Assembly: GCF_017876515.1 (NCBI RefSeq)
Contig: NZ_JAGIOC010000001.1
Location: forward strand, 4,154,001-4,218,000
Length of the DNA: 64,000 bases
Direction of reading: 5' to 3'
Source: Brachybacterium fresconis
GTDB taxonomy: Bacteria; Actinomycetota; Actinomycetes; Actinomycetales; Dermabacteraceae
Below are positions 30,767 through 40,149 of the stretch, piece by piece; within the stretch, counting starts at the first letter, position 1; the number at the start of each line of letters is the position of its first letter. The notes under the pieces were generated by a model. The model did not search any database and was not told the DNA's origin. It saw nothing but the letters and a program-made list of their open reading frames with translations. The translations under genes and the position numbers were made by a program.

Positions 30767-30874
30767 TCCGGGAACACTCTGGGCGGTCGGGGCGTTGTCC
30801 TGGTCATGATGACTTCGACGCACCGCACCCCCGAGGTGTTCCACCAGTTCCATCCGAGGAAGGGAGGCAAGGCC

Positions 30875-31180
30875 ATGGTGCTGTTCCGTCAGGAGCTCGG
30901 AGACGTGCTGCGCGACGCGCGCCGCTCCCAGGGCCGCACCCTGCGGCAGGTGTCCTCCGACGCCCGCGTGTCCCTGGGGTACCTCAGCGAGATCGAGCGC
31001 GGACAGAAGGAGGCCTCCAGCGAGCTGCTGGTCTCCGTGACCGAGGCTCTCGGTCTCCCGTTGTCCTTCGTCCTGCGTGAGGTGTCCGACCGCATCGCCC
31101 TCGCCGAGCGCGTCACCATCCCCGACACGGTGCCCGAGGGCCTCGCCGACGACGCGAGCCCGCTGGTCGGCGCCCACTGA
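30875..31180 (+). CDS. ClgR/PopR-type helix-turn-helix regulator
   Basis: Predicted transcription activator of the ClgR family, which in Corynebacterium, Streptomyces and Mycobacterium controls clp proteases and related stress genes. The 101-residue protein begins [20 protein letters not shown] and has a Cro/CI-type HTH with [20 protein letters not shown], then [21 protein letters not shown] 30875 has GGGAGG 7 nt upstream and matches the usual family N-terminus; the in-frame ATG at 30806 would add 23 unrelated residues. The tail ends in [13 protein letters not shown]; family members often end in a Clp-recognised Ala-Ala-like tail, which is not evident here. Confidence 0.87.
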   Translation: MVLFRQELGDVLRDARRSQGRTLRQVSSDARVSLGYLSEIERGQKEASSELLVSVTEALGLPLSFVLREVSDRIALAERVTIPDTVPEGLADDASPLVGAH

Positions 31181-31181
31181 G

Positions 31182-31406
31182 GTGCGGCGCAGCGAATTCA
31201 CGGAGCTGGCCGACCACGTGTTCGGCCCGACCTTGGCTCGCACCTATGTCCGGGACCTCGTCCTCGTGGACGCCGGCGGCCTGACCGCCGAGCAGGCCCT
31301 CGAGCACGGGGTCCCGGTGCGTGCGGTGTGGACCGCCCTGTGCGACGAGATGGATGTTCCCGAGCAGCGACGCTGGGAGATCCCCCTCGCGCAGCGCCGT
31401 CGCTGA
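31182..31406 (+). CDS. DUF3046 family protein
   Basis: Small acidic protein of 74 residues from GTG 31182, 1 nt after the ClgR-type gene stop. The pattern SEFTELADHVFGPTLARTY, RDLVLVDAGGLTAEQALEHG and VWTALCDEMDVPEQRRW is the DUF3046 family, almost always found just upstream of recA in actinobacteria. The open frame runs upstream to 31077 but overlaps the regulator out of frame. Function is unknown; the tight spacing suggests co-transcription with the regulator gene. Confidence 0.85.
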   Translation: MRRSEFTELADHVFGPTLARTYVRDLVLVDAGGLTAEQALEHGVPVRAVWTALCDEMDVPEQRRWEIPLAQRRR

Positions 31407-31529
31407 CGCCGCCGGGAGGGTCGATGATCGCTGATGCGCCCACGGCTCCGTGCGCCCGGCACGACCGCGCCGCATGGCGCGGACACGACACGCGACACGC
31501 CGCCGAGCGCCCCCGCCTGCGACGTGTTC

Positions 31530-31549
31530 GAACGCCTGTTCGGTACAGT
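31530..31549 (+). promoter_or_regulatory. LexA box (SOS box) and -10 of recA
   Basis: GAAC-GCCT-GTTC at 31530-31541 is a perfect match to the actinobacterial/Gram-positive LexA operator GAAC-N4-GTTC, flanked by TC and GG. It ends 2 nt before a -10-like TACAGT (31544-31549), so bound LexA would cover the promoter. The 310-nt gap before recA holds no other obvious feature. Confidence 0.85.
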
Positions 31550-31716
31550 GGTCCCCGACGGTCTCCCCGGCACGACCTCCACCACCTCGTCGATCCTCCC
31601 CAGACCCCGGCCATCCACACCGGGAACGGGGCGACGACGAATGTCGGGGGCCCGGCCTAGTGTGGCCGCACGGTCACAACGTCGGCCCGCCCGGCCACTC
31701 GGAAGGAACGAAGCAC

Positions 31717-32844
31717 ATGCCTGCACCGAAGTCCTCTGCTCCCAAGCCCACCGCGAAGGATCGCGGATCCTCCCTCGACAATGCGCTCGCGCAGATCGAC
31801 CGCCAGTTCGGCAAGGGATCGATCATGCGGTTGGGCGATGACACGCGTCCGCCGATCGAGGTCATCCCCACCGGCTCCGTGGCGCTGGACGCCGCCCTCG
31901 GCGTCGGTGGCCTGCCCCGTGGCCGCGTCGTCGAGATCTACGGTCCCGAGTCCTCGGGCAAGACCACGCTCGCCCTCCACGCGGTCGCCAATGCCCAGCG
32001 CAACGGCGGCATCGCCGCCTTCATCGACGCCGAGCACGCCATGGATCCCGATTACGCCAAGAAGCTCGGCGTGGACACCGATGCCCTGCTGGTCTCCCAG
32101 CCGGACACCGGCGAGCAGGCCTTGGAGATCACGGACATGCTGATCCGCTCCGGGGCGCTGGACGTCGTCGTGGTCGACTCCGTCGCAGCCCTCGTGCCCA
32201 AGGCCGAGATCGAGGGCGAGATGGGTGATTCCCACGTCGGCCTCCAGGCCCGTCTGATGTCCCAGGCGCTGCGCAAGCTCACCGGCGCGCTGTCCTCCTC
32301 GGGCACCACCGCGATCTTCATCAACCAGCTGCGCGAGAAGATCGGGGTCTTCTTCGGCAGCCCCGAGACCACCACCGGTGGCAAGGCGCTGAAGTTCTAC
32401 GCCTCCGTGCGCATGGATATCCGCCGCATCGAGACCCTCAAGTCCGGCACGGACTCCGTGGGCAACCGCACTCGCGTCAAGGTCGTCAAGAACAAGATGG
32501 CTCCGCCCTTCAAGCAGGCCGAGTTCGACATCTTGTACGGCGAAGGCATCTCCCGCGAGGGCGGCCTGATCGACCTCGGCGTCGAGCACGGGGTGGTCCG
32601 CAAGTCCGGCGCCTGGTTCACCTATGAGGGTGACCAGCTCGGCCAGGGCAAGGAGAACGCCCGCCAGTTCCTCAAGGACAATCCCGACCTCGCCGTCGAG
32701 ATCGAGGAGAAGATCCTGCGCACCCTCGGTGTGGGCAAGTACGCCGCCGAGCCGGAGGCCCCGCAGGCCCCGGAGGCCGCGCCCGCGGAGGACGCGCTCG
32801 GCGAGGACGAGTTCCTCGACGAGGACGTCCCCGCCACCATCTGA
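31717..32844 (+). CDS. recA: Recombinase RecA
   Basis: Strand-exchange protein and co-protease that triggers LexA self-cleavage. The 375-residue protein has Walker A GPESSGKT at 76-83, the [14 protein letters not shown]alker B segment, the L2 region [22 protein letters not shown] and the C-terminal domain with an acidic tail. GGAAGGA lies 8-14 nt before ATG 31717; the open frame extends upstream but is not conserved. No intein or insertion is present. It is controlled by the LexA box upstream and followed by recX after 3 nt. Confidence 0.98.
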   Translation: MPAPKSSAPKPTAKDRGSSLDNALAQIDRQFGKGSIMRLGDDTRPPIEVIPTGSVALDAALGVGGLPRGRVVEIYGPESSGKTTLALHAVANAQRNGGIAAFIDAEHAMDPDYAKKLGVDTDALLVSQPDTGEQALEITDMLIRSGALDVVVVDSVAALVPKAEIEGEMGDSHVGLQARLMSQALRKLTGALSSSGTTAIFINQLREKIGVFFGSPETTTGGKALKFYASVRMDIRRIETLKSGTDSVGNRTRVKVVKNKMAPPFKQAEFDILYGEGISREGGLIDLGVEHGVVRKSGAWFTYEGDQLGQGKENARQFLKDNPDLAVEIEEKILRTLGVGKYAAEPEAPQAPEAAPAEDALGEDEFLDEDVPATI

Positions 32845-32847
32845 CCC

Positions 32848-33525
32848 ATGGTGGATCCCCGACCCGCCGGGAGCGATGGCGCGCATCCGCCTGCCGCCGC
32901 TCCCGGCGCTCCGGGTCACCTCCGGACCGCGCCCGAGATCCGTGCCGAAATCGGGCGGCGCACTCAGGAGATCCTGGACGCGCCTCGCGATGCCGAGAAC
33001 CCTCAGGCGCGCGATCGCGAGAAGGCCGTCGTGCACGAGTGCCGGTACCTGATGCGCCTGCTGGCGATGCGGCGTCGGTCGGACGGAGAGATGCGCACCC
33101 GGCTCGCCCGACGCGAGGTGCCGGCCGACATCGCCCACGAGGTGATGGCGCGCATCGACCGGGCGGGGCTGATCGATGACGCCGCCTTCGCCCGGGACTG
33201 GGTCGCTCAGCGTCGCGCACTGCGGTCCCTCGGCGACGAGGCGCTGCGCCGCGAACTGGCCGATCGGACGGTGGATCCCGCCGTGATCGACGCCGCCCTG
33301 TCCACCGGACAGAGCGATGAGGAGACCCGCTGCCGAGACCTGGTCCGCTCGCGGATCGACCACCGGGACCGCCAGCGGCTGCGCACCGACCGGGACGGCA
33401 GCCACCGGCGCCGCCTCTCCCGACGGCTCGATGCGCTGCTGACCCGCAAGGGCTACCCGGGCTCTCTCGCGGTCCACGTCATCTCCTCCGAACTGCGCGA
33501 CGCCGCCGATCCCGCGGTGCGCTGA
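32848..33525 (+). CDS. recX: Regulatory protein RecX
   Basis: Modulator that inhibits RecA filament growth. The 225-residue protein has a Pro/Ala-rich N-terminal extension of about 55 residues, then the three-helix repeats of RecX: LMRLLAMRRRSDGEMRTRLARR, IDRAGLIDDAAFARDWVAQR and the C-terminal RLSRRLDALLTRKGYP. It begins 3 nt after the recA stop and has no promoter of its own, so its level follows recA. Confidence 0.9.
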   Translation: MVDPRPAGSDGAHPPAAAPGAPGHLRTAPEIRAEIGRRTQEILDAPRDAENPQARDREKAVVHECRYLMRLLAMRRRSDGEMRTRLARREVPADIAHEVMARIDRAGLIDDAAFARDWVAQRRALRSLGDEALRRELADRTVDPAVIDAALSTGQSDEETRCRDLVRSRIDHRDRQRLRTDRDGSHRRRLSRRLDALLTRKGYPGSLAVHVISSELRDAADPAVR

Positions 33526-33540
33526 GGCCGTCCCGAGCCG

Positions 33541-33546
33541 TATTCT
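33541..33546 (+). promoter_or_regulatory. Putative -10 of miaB
   Basis: TATTCT, immediately followed by the Shine-Dalgarno GGAGG and the ATG at 33556. Transcription would start only a few nt before the start codon, so the Shine-Dalgarno might not be in mRNAs from this promoter. Confidence 0.45.
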
Positions 33547-33555
33547 GGAGGCACT

Positions 33556-35154
33556 ATGTCCCTCAGCTCCCTCACCACCGGCCCTGCGACGACTGCCGAG
33601 GACGAGGCCTCGACCCGCGGCACGTACCAGGTGCGCACCTTCGGCTGTCAGATGAACGTCCACGACTCCGAGCGCCTGACCGGCCTGCTCGAGGACTCCG
33701 GCTACGTCGCCGCCCCGCCCGGGGCGGAGGCGCGTCGAGGCGAGGTCGACGTCATCGTGTTCAACACCTGTGCGGTGCGCGAGAACGCCGACAACAAGCT
33801 CTACGGGACTCTCGGCGGCCTGCGCCCCGGCAAGGATCTCCACCCCGGCATGCAGATCGCCGTCGGGGGCTGTCTCGCCCAGAAAGACCGCGACGCCATC
33901 GTCGAGCGCGCCCCCTGGGTCGACGTCGTCTTCGGCACCCACAACATCGGCTCCTTGCCCGTGCTGCTGGACCGGGCCCGGCACAACTCCGAGGCCCAGG
34001 TGGAGATCCTCGAATCCCTCGACGTCTTCCCCTCCACGCTGCCCACCCGCCGCGAGTCCGTCTACGCCGCCTGGGTCTCCATCAGCGTCGGCTGCAACAA
34101 CACCTGCACCTTCTGCATCGTGCCCTCCCTGCGCGGGAAGGAGAAGGACCGCCGCCCCGGCGACGTCCTCGCCGAGGTGCGCGACGTCGTCGACTCCGGT
34201 GCCACCGAGGTGACCCTGCTGGGCCAGAACGTGAACTCCTACGGCGTCGAGTTCGGCGACCGCGGGGCGTTCGCGAAGCTGCTGCGCGCCTGCGGCGAGA
34301 TCGACGGGCTGGAGCGGGTGCGCTTCACCTCCCCGCACCCGGCGATGTTCACCGACGATGTGATCGACGCGATGGCCGAGACCCCCAACGTCATGCCGCA
34401 GCTGCACATGCCGCTGCAGTCCGGGTCCGACGACGTCCTGCGTCGGATGAAGCGCTCCTATCGCTCGAAGAAGTTCCTCGGCATCCTCGAGCGAGTGCGC
34501 GAGCGCATCCCTGCCGCAGCCATCACCACGGACATCATCGTCGGGTTCCCCGGGGAGACCGAGGAGGACTTCCAGCGCACCCTGGACGTGGTCGAGGCCT
34601 CCCGCTTCTCCAGCGCCTTCACGTTCCAGTACTCGATCCGCCCGGGCACCCCGGCGGCGACCATGGCCGACCAGATTCCGAAGGAGATCGTCCAGGAGCG
34701 CTACGAACGGCTGACGGCCCTGCAGGACCGGATCACCCACGAGGAGAATCGGAAGCTCGAGGGCGGCGTCGTCGAGGTCCTGGTCGCCGAGGGGGAGGGG
34801 GAGCGCGAAGAGATCACCCATCGTCTCTCCGGGCGAGCCCGGGATCATCGCCTGGTGCACCTGTCCCTGCCCGCCGAGCTGGCGGAGTCCGAGCGTCCGC
34901 GCCCCGGCGACCTGGTGACGGCGACGGTCACCCGCGCCGCCCCGCACTATCTGATCGCCGACAGCGCCCTCGACGTCGCTCCCGGCGCGTCTGCGACGAG
35001 GGAGCAGTTCTCGGTGCGTCGCACCCGATCGGGCGATGCCTGGGAGGCCGGCGCGGAGGGGATCGACGGCGGATCCGCCTGCGGCACCGGCCACGGAAGC
35101 GCGGCGGCGGGCGGCCCCGTCACCCTCGGGATGCCGAGCCTGCGCCGGGCGTGA
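33556..35154 (+). CDS. miaB: tRNA-2-methylthio-N6-dimethylallyladenosine synthase MiaB
   Basis: Radical SAM enzyme that adds the 2-methylthio group to i6A37 of tRNAs; it works after MiaA, encoded 2.3 kb away. The 532-residue protein has the auxiliary-cluster cysteines Cys31, Cys72 and Cys106 ([30 protein letters not shown]), the radical SAM cluster CNNTCTFC with Cys180, Cys184 and Cys187, and a TRAM domain near 405-475. The last 55 residues (Gly/Ala/Ser-rich) are an extension beyond the usual end. GGAGG precedes the ATG. Confidence 0.94.
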   Translation: MSLSSLTTGPATTAEDEASTRGTYQVRTFGCQMNVHDSERLTGLLEDSGYVAAPPGAEARRGEVDVIVFNTCAVRENADNKLYGTLGGLRPGKDLHPGMQIAVGGCLAQKDRDAIVERAPWVDVVFGTHNIGSLPVLLDRARHNSEAQVEILESLDVFPSTLPTRRESVYAAWVSISVGCNNTCTFCIVPSLRGKEKDRRPGDVLAEVRDVVDSGATEVTLLGQNVNSYGVEFGDRGAFAKLLRACGEIDGLERVRFTSPHPAMFTDDVIDAMAETPNVMPQLHMPLQSGSDDVLRRMKRSYRSKKFLGILERVRERIPAAAITTDIIVGFPGETEEDFQRTLDVVEASRFSSAFTFQYSIRPGTPAATMADQIPKEIVQERYERLTALQDRITHEENRKLEGGVVEVLVAEGEGEREEITHRLSGRARDHRLVHLSLPAELAESERPRPGDLVTATVTRAAPHYLIADSALDVAPGASATREQFSVRRTRSGDAWEAGAEGIDGGSACGTGHGSAAAGGPVTLGMPSLRRA

Positions 35155-35171
35155 CCGGTCCGGACACGAAG

Positions 35172-35197
35172 GGCCGGCACCCCGGAGGGCGCCGGCC
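35172..35197. terminator. Hairpin between miaB and the YbjN-like gene
   Basis: GGCCGGC (35172-35178) pairs with GCCGGCC (35191-35197), with three more pairs inside after one mismatch and a CGGA loop. Lies between convergent genes and can serve both. Confidence 0.65.
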
Positions 35198-35240
35198 GTT
35201 CGTCGGGACGATCAGGGGCTCGCAGAACAAGCCGTCGAGG

Positions 35241-35726
35241 TCAGCCGTCGAGCTCGTCGAGCTCCGGACCGAGCCTCTCCTCGAGGCTGTGGAAGAAGGC
35301 GATCACGGTGCTCAGCCCGCACTTGATCGCGCTGTCGATCTGGGAGTCCAGCGCACCGGCGCGGAAGTCGGCGGCGAGCTCGCCGTAGACGCCCAGCAGG
35401 CCCTCGGACTCACGGCGCACGTAGACCTTGGGCCAGACGCGGTTCATGTTCCACTCGTTGCACAGCTTGACCATCTCCACCTTGCGGGAGATGTCCACGG
35501 AGTGGTTCCAGCGCCCACGGGTCTGCATCACGGCCTGGTCCTCGCCGGAGAGCATGAACTGGAATCGGTAGTCGTCGAACCGGGCGCGGAGGATCTCCGG
35601 GTGCTCCTCGTCCTCGACGAAGGCGTACCCACGACGGGCGAGACTCTCCTCGACCCGCGTCAGGGACATCGGGGCCAGAGCCGCGGCCGAGTCCGGCAGC
35701 GCGGAGGACTCGTTCGGTGCAGTCAC
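35241..35726 (-). CDS. YbjN domain-containing protein
   Basis: A 161-residue acidic protein with the YbjN fold (similar to type III secretion chaperones). Typical segments are LTRVEESLARRGYAFVEDEEHPE, ARFDDYRFQFMLSGE, the KVEMVKLCNEWNMNRVWPKVYV helix and GVYGELAADF. GTG 35726 is preferred because GAGG lies 6 nt upstream; GTG 35747 in the same frame would add seven residues and remove that spacing. Function in actinobacteria is not established. It converges on miaB and is divergent from miaA. Confidence 0.8.
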   Translation of the reverse strand: MTAPNESSALPDSAAALAPMSLTRVEESLARRGYAFVEDEEHPEILRARFDDYRFQFMLSGEDQAVMQTRGRWNHSVDISRKVEMVKLCNEWNMNRVWPKVYVRRESEGLLGVYGELAADFRAGALDSQIDSAIKCGLSTVIAFFHSLEERLGPELDELDG

Positions 35727-35858
35727 TTCCAACCTCAGGTATCGCACTAGAAGATGAGGACGGCCCGGGGACCCGGACCGCGGCTCACCCTACTCCCTCC
35801 CCCTGGTATTCGGCCCCTCACCAGGAGTGATCCGCCTGACGATCGGTGAGCGCGCAGG

Positions 35859-35864
35859 TAGGGT
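35859..35864 (+). promoter_or_regulatory. Putative -10 of a leaderless miaA transcript
   Basis: TAGGGT ends 6 nt before the ATG at 35871, with no Shine-Dalgarno. The remainder of the 35727-35870 gap shows nothing definite. Confidence 0.6.
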
Positions 35865-35870
35865 GCAGGT

Positions 35871-36920
35871 ATGGACGACCCCTCGGATTCCCGTGGCGGG
35901 CCACTCCCGGGCGCCGCCCCGCTGATCGCGATCGTCGGCGCCACCGCCACCGGCAAGTCCGACCTCGCCATCGCCCTGGCCCGGCAGCTGGACGGCGAGG
36001 TGGTGGGCGCCGACGCCCTCCAGCTCTATCGCGGCATGGACATCGGCACCGCCAAGGTGCCGCCGACCGAGCGGGATGGCATCCCGCATCACCTCATCGA
36101 CGTGCTCGAGGTGACCGAGGAGGCCAGCGTCTCCGCGTACCAGCGCGCCGCCCGGGAGGCGATCGCGGCGATCCGCGCCCGGGGCCGCACCCCGATCCTG
36201 GTCGGCGGTTCCGGCTTGTACGTGCGCGCCGTGCTCGACGACATCGAGTTCCCTCCCACCGACGCCGCCACCCGCGCACGCCTGGAGGCTCGCGCCGCGC
36301 ACGAGGGACCCCGAGCGCTGCACGCCCAGCTGGCGGGCAGCGATCCCGAGGCCGCCGCCGCGATCGGGCCCGGGGACACCCGTCGCATCGTGCGTGCCCT
36401 CGAGGTGGGAGAGCTGACCGGACGCTCCTTCACGGCCTTCCTGCCCCGTCCGCAGTACGTCCAGCAGGGAACCGTCCAGATCGGACTCCGCCTCGAGCGC
36501 GCCGACCTGCACTCCCGCATCGCCCGCCGCGTGGACCGGATGGTTGACCTCGGCCTGCTGCAGGAGATTCGCGATCTGCGCGTGCGCGGGCTGGACCGGG
36601 GTGCGACCGCGCGTCGGGCGATCGGCTACGAGCAGGGCCTGGCCGTGCTCGAGGGCACCATGAGCTGTGCCGACGCGATCGAATCCACCATCGTCGGCAC
36701 CCGCCGCCTGGTGCGCAAGCAGGACACCTGGTTCCGCCGCGACCACCGCGTGCGCTGGATCGACGCCGACGCCGACGGCGACGCCGACGGCGCCCCGGGC
36801 GCTCCGGGGGCCCCGGCGACCGCCCCGCGCCGAACGATCGACAGCGCCCTGGCCCAGATCGAGGCGGGCATCACGGCTGCCCGGTCCGATTCCGACGCAG
36901 GCCGTAGGCTCGAGCCATGA
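35871..36920 (+). CDS. miaA: tRNA dimethylallyltransferase MiaA
   Basis: Transfers a dimethylallyl group to A37 of tRNAs reading codons that start with U, producing the substrate of MiaB. The 349-residue protein has the P-loop GATATGKS at 23-30, ADALQLYRGMDIGTAKV, VGGSGLYVRAVLDD, and the RKQDTWFRRD segment near the C-terminus. It has an Asp/Ala/Gly-rich insertion (about 300-325) before the last helix. Its 3' end overlaps dapF by 4 bp and contains the putative dapF promoter. Predicted leaderless. Confidence 0.95.
   Translation: MDDPSDSRGGPLPGAAPLIAIVGATATGKSDLAIALARQLDGEVVGADALQLYRGMDIGTAKVPPTERDGIPHHLIDVLEVTEEASVSAYQRAAREAIAAIRARGRTPILVGGSGLYVRAVLDDIEFPPTDAATRARLEARAAHEGPRALHAQLAGSDPEAAAAIGPGDTRRIVRALEVGELTGRSFTAFLPRPQYVQQGTVQIGLRLERADLHSRIARRVDRMVDLGLLQEIRDLRVRGLDRGATARRAIGYEQGLAVLEGTMSCADAIESTIVGTRRLVRKQDTWFRRDHRVRWIDADADGDADGAPGAPGAPATAPRRTIDSALAQIEAGITAARSDSDAGRRLEP
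36905..36910 (+). promoter_or_regulatory. Putative -10 of a leaderless dapF transcript, inside miaA
   Basis: TAGGCT ends 6 nt before the dapF ATG, within the last codons of miaA. dapF could thus be made both by read-through from miaA and from its own leaderless mRNA. Confidence 0.55.
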
Positions 36921-37768
36921 CCGAGAACGTGCGATTCACCAAGGGCCACGGCACCGAGAACGACTTCGTGCTGCTCGACGACCCCGAGGGCCGGGTGGAG
37001 CTGGATCCTCAGCAGGTCGTCGCCCTCACCGACCGTCGTGCCGGCATCGGCGGCGACGGCGTGATCCGCGCCGTGCGCACCCGGCGGGCCGGGATCGACG
37101 CCCCGGCGGACGCCCCCGAGTGGTTCATGGACTATCGCAACGCCGACGGCTCGCTCGCCGAGATGTGCGGCAACGGGGTGCGGGTGCTCGCCGCCCACCT
37201 CCGCCGCACCGGCCATGTCCGCGAGGACCGCTTCGCCCTCTGGACCCGCGCCGGGGCGCGCACCGTCGAGATCCTCGAGCGCCCCGCCGACGAAGGCGCT
37301 CCCTGGTCGGTGAGGGTGGGGATGGGCGTGAGCGCTCTCGTCCCCGCGGCCCGCGCCGTCGAGGTCGACGGGCACCGGCTCGAGGCGACCGACGTCGACA
37401 TGGGCAATCCCCACGCCGTCGCGTTCCTGCCGGCGGATCTCGACCTGGCGGATCTCGACCTGATGCGCCGGCCCCCGGTCCTCGACCCGGCACCCCCCGA
37501 TGGCGCCAACATCGAGCTGGTCGCCCGTCGCGGTGACCGTCACGTGGCGATGCGGGTGCTCGAACGCGGGGTGGGGGAGACCCGCTCCTGCGGGACGGGC
37601 GTGGCCGCTGTCGCGGTCGCTGCCGCTCACCGCGCCGGCGACGGGACCTGGGAGCCCTGGACGGTCGATGTGCCCGGTGGTCGTCTCCAGGTCGGCTGGA
37701 ACGCCGAGGGCGAGGTCACCCTCACCGGTCCGGCCGTGCTCGTGGCCGACGTGACCCTGCTCGCCTGA
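36917..37768 (+). CDS. dapF: Diaminopimelate epimerase
   Basis: Converts LL- to meso-diaminopimelate for lysine and peptidoglycan. The 283-residue, cofactor-independent epimerase has its two catalytic cysteines: Cys84 in EMCGNGVRVLA and Cys225 in GVGETRSCGTGVAAVAVA. KGHGTENDFVLLDD and DMGNPHAVAFL are further family blocks. The ATG overlaps the miaA stop (ATGA). Only 7 bp separate its stop from the end of the convergent methyltransferase gene. Confidence 0.96.
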   Translation: MTENVRFTKGHGTENDFVLLDDPEGRVELDPQQVVALTDRRAGIGGDGVIRAVRTRRAGIDAPADAPEWFMDYRNADGSLAEMCGNGVRVLAAHLRRTGHVREDRFALWTRAGARTVEILERPADEGAPWSVRVGMGVSALVPAARAVEVDGHRLEATDVDMGNPHAVAFLPADLDLADLDLMRRPPVLDPAPPDGANIELVARRGDRHVAMRVLERGVGETRSCGTGVAAVAVAAAHRAGDGTWEPWTVDVPGGRLQVGWNAEGEVTLTGPAVLVADVTLLA

Positions 37769-37775
37769 CCGGGGC

Positions 37776-38390
37776 TCAGCGCCGCGGCCCGACCTCCAGG
37801 ACCCGGAAGCCCTTGGCGCTGGCCACCTTGGTGACCTCACGGTCTCCCAGCTGTTCGGCGAGCCAGCGGGCCAGCGGATCCGCCCCCAGGTTCTTTCCGA
37901 CCACCAGGGCGGCGGTGCCCTGCGGCGACAGCCGTGCCATCCACCGCAGCAGCAGCGCGTGCAGGGCCTGCTTCCCGATCCGGATCGGCGGATTCGACCA
38001 GATCGCCTCGAACATCAGATCCTCGGGAACGTCCTCCGGGGCGGCCACGCGCAGGTTCGTGACCCCGGCCCGCACGGCGTTCTCGGCGGTCAGCGTCCGA
38101 GCGCGTTCGCTGACGTCCACCGCCCACACCTCCGCCCCGGGGTGCTCCAGCGCAGCGGTCAGAGCGATCGGCCCCCAGCCGCAGCCCAGATCCAGGATCC
38201 GGGCCCCGGGGCGCGGCACGGTGAGCGTGTCGAGACGTCCCAGCAGCACCGCGGTGGCTTTGTCCAGTCCGCGCCCGCTGAACACCGAGGCGCTGGAGAC
38301 CAGGTCGAGGTCTCTGCCGGCCAGCCGCACGGGCAGGGGGACGCGCTGGTCGTCGGTCGCGGGGGAAGGGGTGAAGTAGTGCTCGTCCAC
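37776..38390 (-). CDS. RsmC-like class I methyltransferase
   Basis: Predicted rRNA guanine-N2 methyltransferase of 204 residues, corresponding to the catalytic domain of RsmC/RlmG. It shows HYFTPSPATDD near the start, DKATAVLLGRLDTL, SAM motif I ILDLGCGWGPIALTAAL, AVDVSERARTLTAENAVRAG and motif IV SNPPIRIGKQALH. GTG 38390 is chosen because the family match starts there; a -10-like TATCCT ends 6 nt before it and there is no Shine-Dalgarno. The open frame to 38543 overlaps the divergent hflX promoter. Confidence 0.85.
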   Translation of the reverse strand: MDEHYFTPSPATDDQRVPLPVRLAGRDLDLVSSASVFSGRGLDKATAVLLGRLDTLTVPRPGARILDLGCGWGPIALTAALEHPGAEVWAVDVSERARTLTAENAVRAGVTNLRVAAPEDVPEDLMFEAIWSNPPIRIGKQALHALLLRWMARLSPQGTAALVVGKNLGADPLARWLAEQLGDREVTKVASAKGFRVLEVGPRR

Positions 38391-38396
38391 CCCAGC

Positions 38397-38402
38397 AGGA
38401 TA
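38397..38402 (-). promoter_or_regulatory. Putative -10 of a leaderless methyltransferase transcript
   Basis: On the minus strand TATCCT is followed by exactly 6 nt and then the GTG at 38390. Confidence 0.6.
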
Positions 38403-38557
38403 CGGACCTCGCGGCCGGGCGTCGGCGCACGGGCCCCGTCGCGCCCCCGCAGCGGATCGCCGCCCGATCCGCCCAGGGCAAAATCGCTCGACCGCGGCGA
38501 CGCGGCGTGGGATTCTGGGATGACAGCTCGTCCCCGACCCCAAGGAGCGCCCCGATC

Positions 38558-40114
38558 GTGCCCATTGCTTTCCATCCCGAACCCGATTCCGACACGGACG
38601 TCGACGGGACCACCACGGGAGGGACCGGGGCCACGGCGCGCACCGAGACCACGGACGCCGCGACCACCCCGTCCCGTCGGGACCCGTTGACCGAGCGGAT
38701 CCTCTCCCGCGGCGACGCCTCCGTCTCCGCCGTGACCTACGACTCCGAGGCCGACGGCGCGCAGTACGACCTCGCCGACCGCCAGGCCCTGCGCCGCGTG
38801 GCGGGGCTCTCCACCGAGCTCGAGGACGTCACCGAGGTCGAGTACCGCCGACTCCGCCTGGAGCGCGTCGTCCTGGCCGGTCTGTACACCTCCGGCGACT
38901 CCGCCGAGGCGGAGACCAGCCTGCACGAGCTCGCGGCGCTCGCCGAGACCGCCGGCTCCACCGTGCTCGACGGCGTGCTCCAGCGCCGCGCCCACCCCGA
39001 CCCGGCCACCTTCCTGGGCAAGGGCAAGGCCGCGGAGCTCGCGGAGGTCGTCGCCGAGCACGGCGCCGACACCGTGATCGCCGACGGCGAGCTCGGACCC
39101 GGCCAGCGCCGTGCGCTCGAGGACATCGTCAAGGTCAAGGTCATCGACCGCACCGCGCTGATCCTGGACATCTTCGCCCAGCACGCCAAATCCCGCGAGG
39201 GCAAGGCGCAGGTGGAGCTCGCCCAGCTCGAGTACCTGATGCCGCGACTGCGCGGCTGGGGCGAGTCGATGTCCCGGCAGGCCGGTGGCCAGGTGGGCGG
39301 CGCCGGTGCCGGTATGGGCTCGCGCGGCCCCGGCGAGACGAAGATCGAGCTGGACCGACGCCGCATCCGCGACCGCATGGCCAAGCTGCGCCGCCAGATC
39401 ACGGCGATGACCCCGGGCCGGGACACCCAGCGCGCGGACCGCAAGCGCAACCAGGTGCCCGCGGTCGCGATCGCCGGATACACCAACGCCGGCAAGTCCT
39501 CGCTGCTGAACCGGCTCACCGGCGCCGGAGTCCTGGTCGAGAACGCCCTGTTCGCGACCCTCGACCCGACCGTGCGGCGCTCACGGACGCCCGACGGCCG
39601 CGAGTTCACCTACGCCGACACCGTCGGCTTCGTGCGGCACCTGCCCACCCAGCTGGTGGAGGCGTTCCGCTCCACCCTCGAGGAGGTCGGGGACGCCGAC
39701 CTGCTGCTGCACGTGGTCGATGCCTCCCACCCCGACCCCGAAGGGCAGATCCGCGCCGTGCGCACCGTGCTCGGCGAGCTCGAGGGCTTCGACGTGCCCG
39801 AGATCGTCGTGCTCAACAAGGCGGACATCGCCGAGCCGGAGACGATCGCTCGACTGCGCAGCCAGGTCGGCGACCCGCTCGTCGTCTCCGCCCGCACGGG
39901 GATGGGCGTGGCGGAGCTGCGTGACCTGATCGCAGAGCGACTGCCCCGCCCGGCGGTCGAGGTCGACGTGGTCGTGCCCTATTCCCGCGGCGACCTCGTC
40001 TCGCGGGTGCACAGCAGCGGTGAGGTCCTGGCCGAGGAGCACATCATGGAGGGCACCCACCTCCACGCCCGCGTGGATGAGGCGCTCGCCGCAGAGCTGC
40101 ACGGCGCGGCCTGA
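38558..40114 (+). CDS. hflX: GTPase HflX
   Basis: Ribosome-associated GTPase that splits stalled or hibernating 70S ribosomes. The 518-residue protein starts with a Thr/Asp-rich tail of about 45 residues, the HflX N-terminal domain (TFLGKGKAAELAEVV, DGELGPGQRRALED, DRTALILDIFAQHAKSREGK), a Gly-rich hinge (MGSRGPGETKIELDRRRI) and the G domain with GYTNAGKSSLLNRL, DTVGFVRHLP and NKAD. GTG 38558 follows AAGGAG by 10 nt; the frame is open back to 38507. It precedes the DinG-like gene by 35 nt. Confidence 0.93.
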   Translation: MPIAFHPEPDSDTDVDGTTTGGTGATARTETTDAATTPSRRDPLTERILSRGDASVSAVTYDSEADGAQYDLADRQALRRVAGLSTELEDVTEVEYRRLRLERVVLAGLYTSGDSAEAETSLHELAALAETAGSTVLDGVLQRRAHPDPATFLGKGKAAELAEVVAEHGADTVIADGELGPGQRRALEDIVKVKVIDRTALILDIFAQHAKSREGKAQVELAQLEYLMPRLRGWGESMSRQAGGQVGGAGAGMGSRGPGETKIELDRRRIRDRMAKLRRQITAMTPGRDTQRADRKRNQVPAVAIAGYTNAGKSSLLNRLTGAGVLVENALFATLDPTVRRSRTPDGREFTYADTVGFVRHLPTQLVEAFRSTLEEVGDADLLLHVVDASHPDPEGQIRAVRTVLGELEGFDVPEIVVLNKADIAEPETIARLRSQVGDPLVVSARTGMGVAELRDLIAERLPRPAVEVDVVVPYSRGDLVSRVHSSGEVLAEEHIMEGTHLHARVDEALAAELHGAA

Positions 40115-40137
40115 CGGGGCGGGGACGACGGCGCGGA

Positions 40138-40143
40138 TACCCT
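40138..40143 (+). promoter_or_regulatory. Putative -10 of a leaderless helicase transcript
   Basis: TACCCT ends 6 nt before the ATG at 40150. No Shine-Dalgarno. Confidence 0.6.
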
Positions 40144-40149
40144 GATCCG

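Noticed and set aside
31657..35094. 1145-codon minus-strand open frame across recA, recX and miaB
   Set aside because: It runs through three well supported plus-strand genes and has only shadow-type composition.
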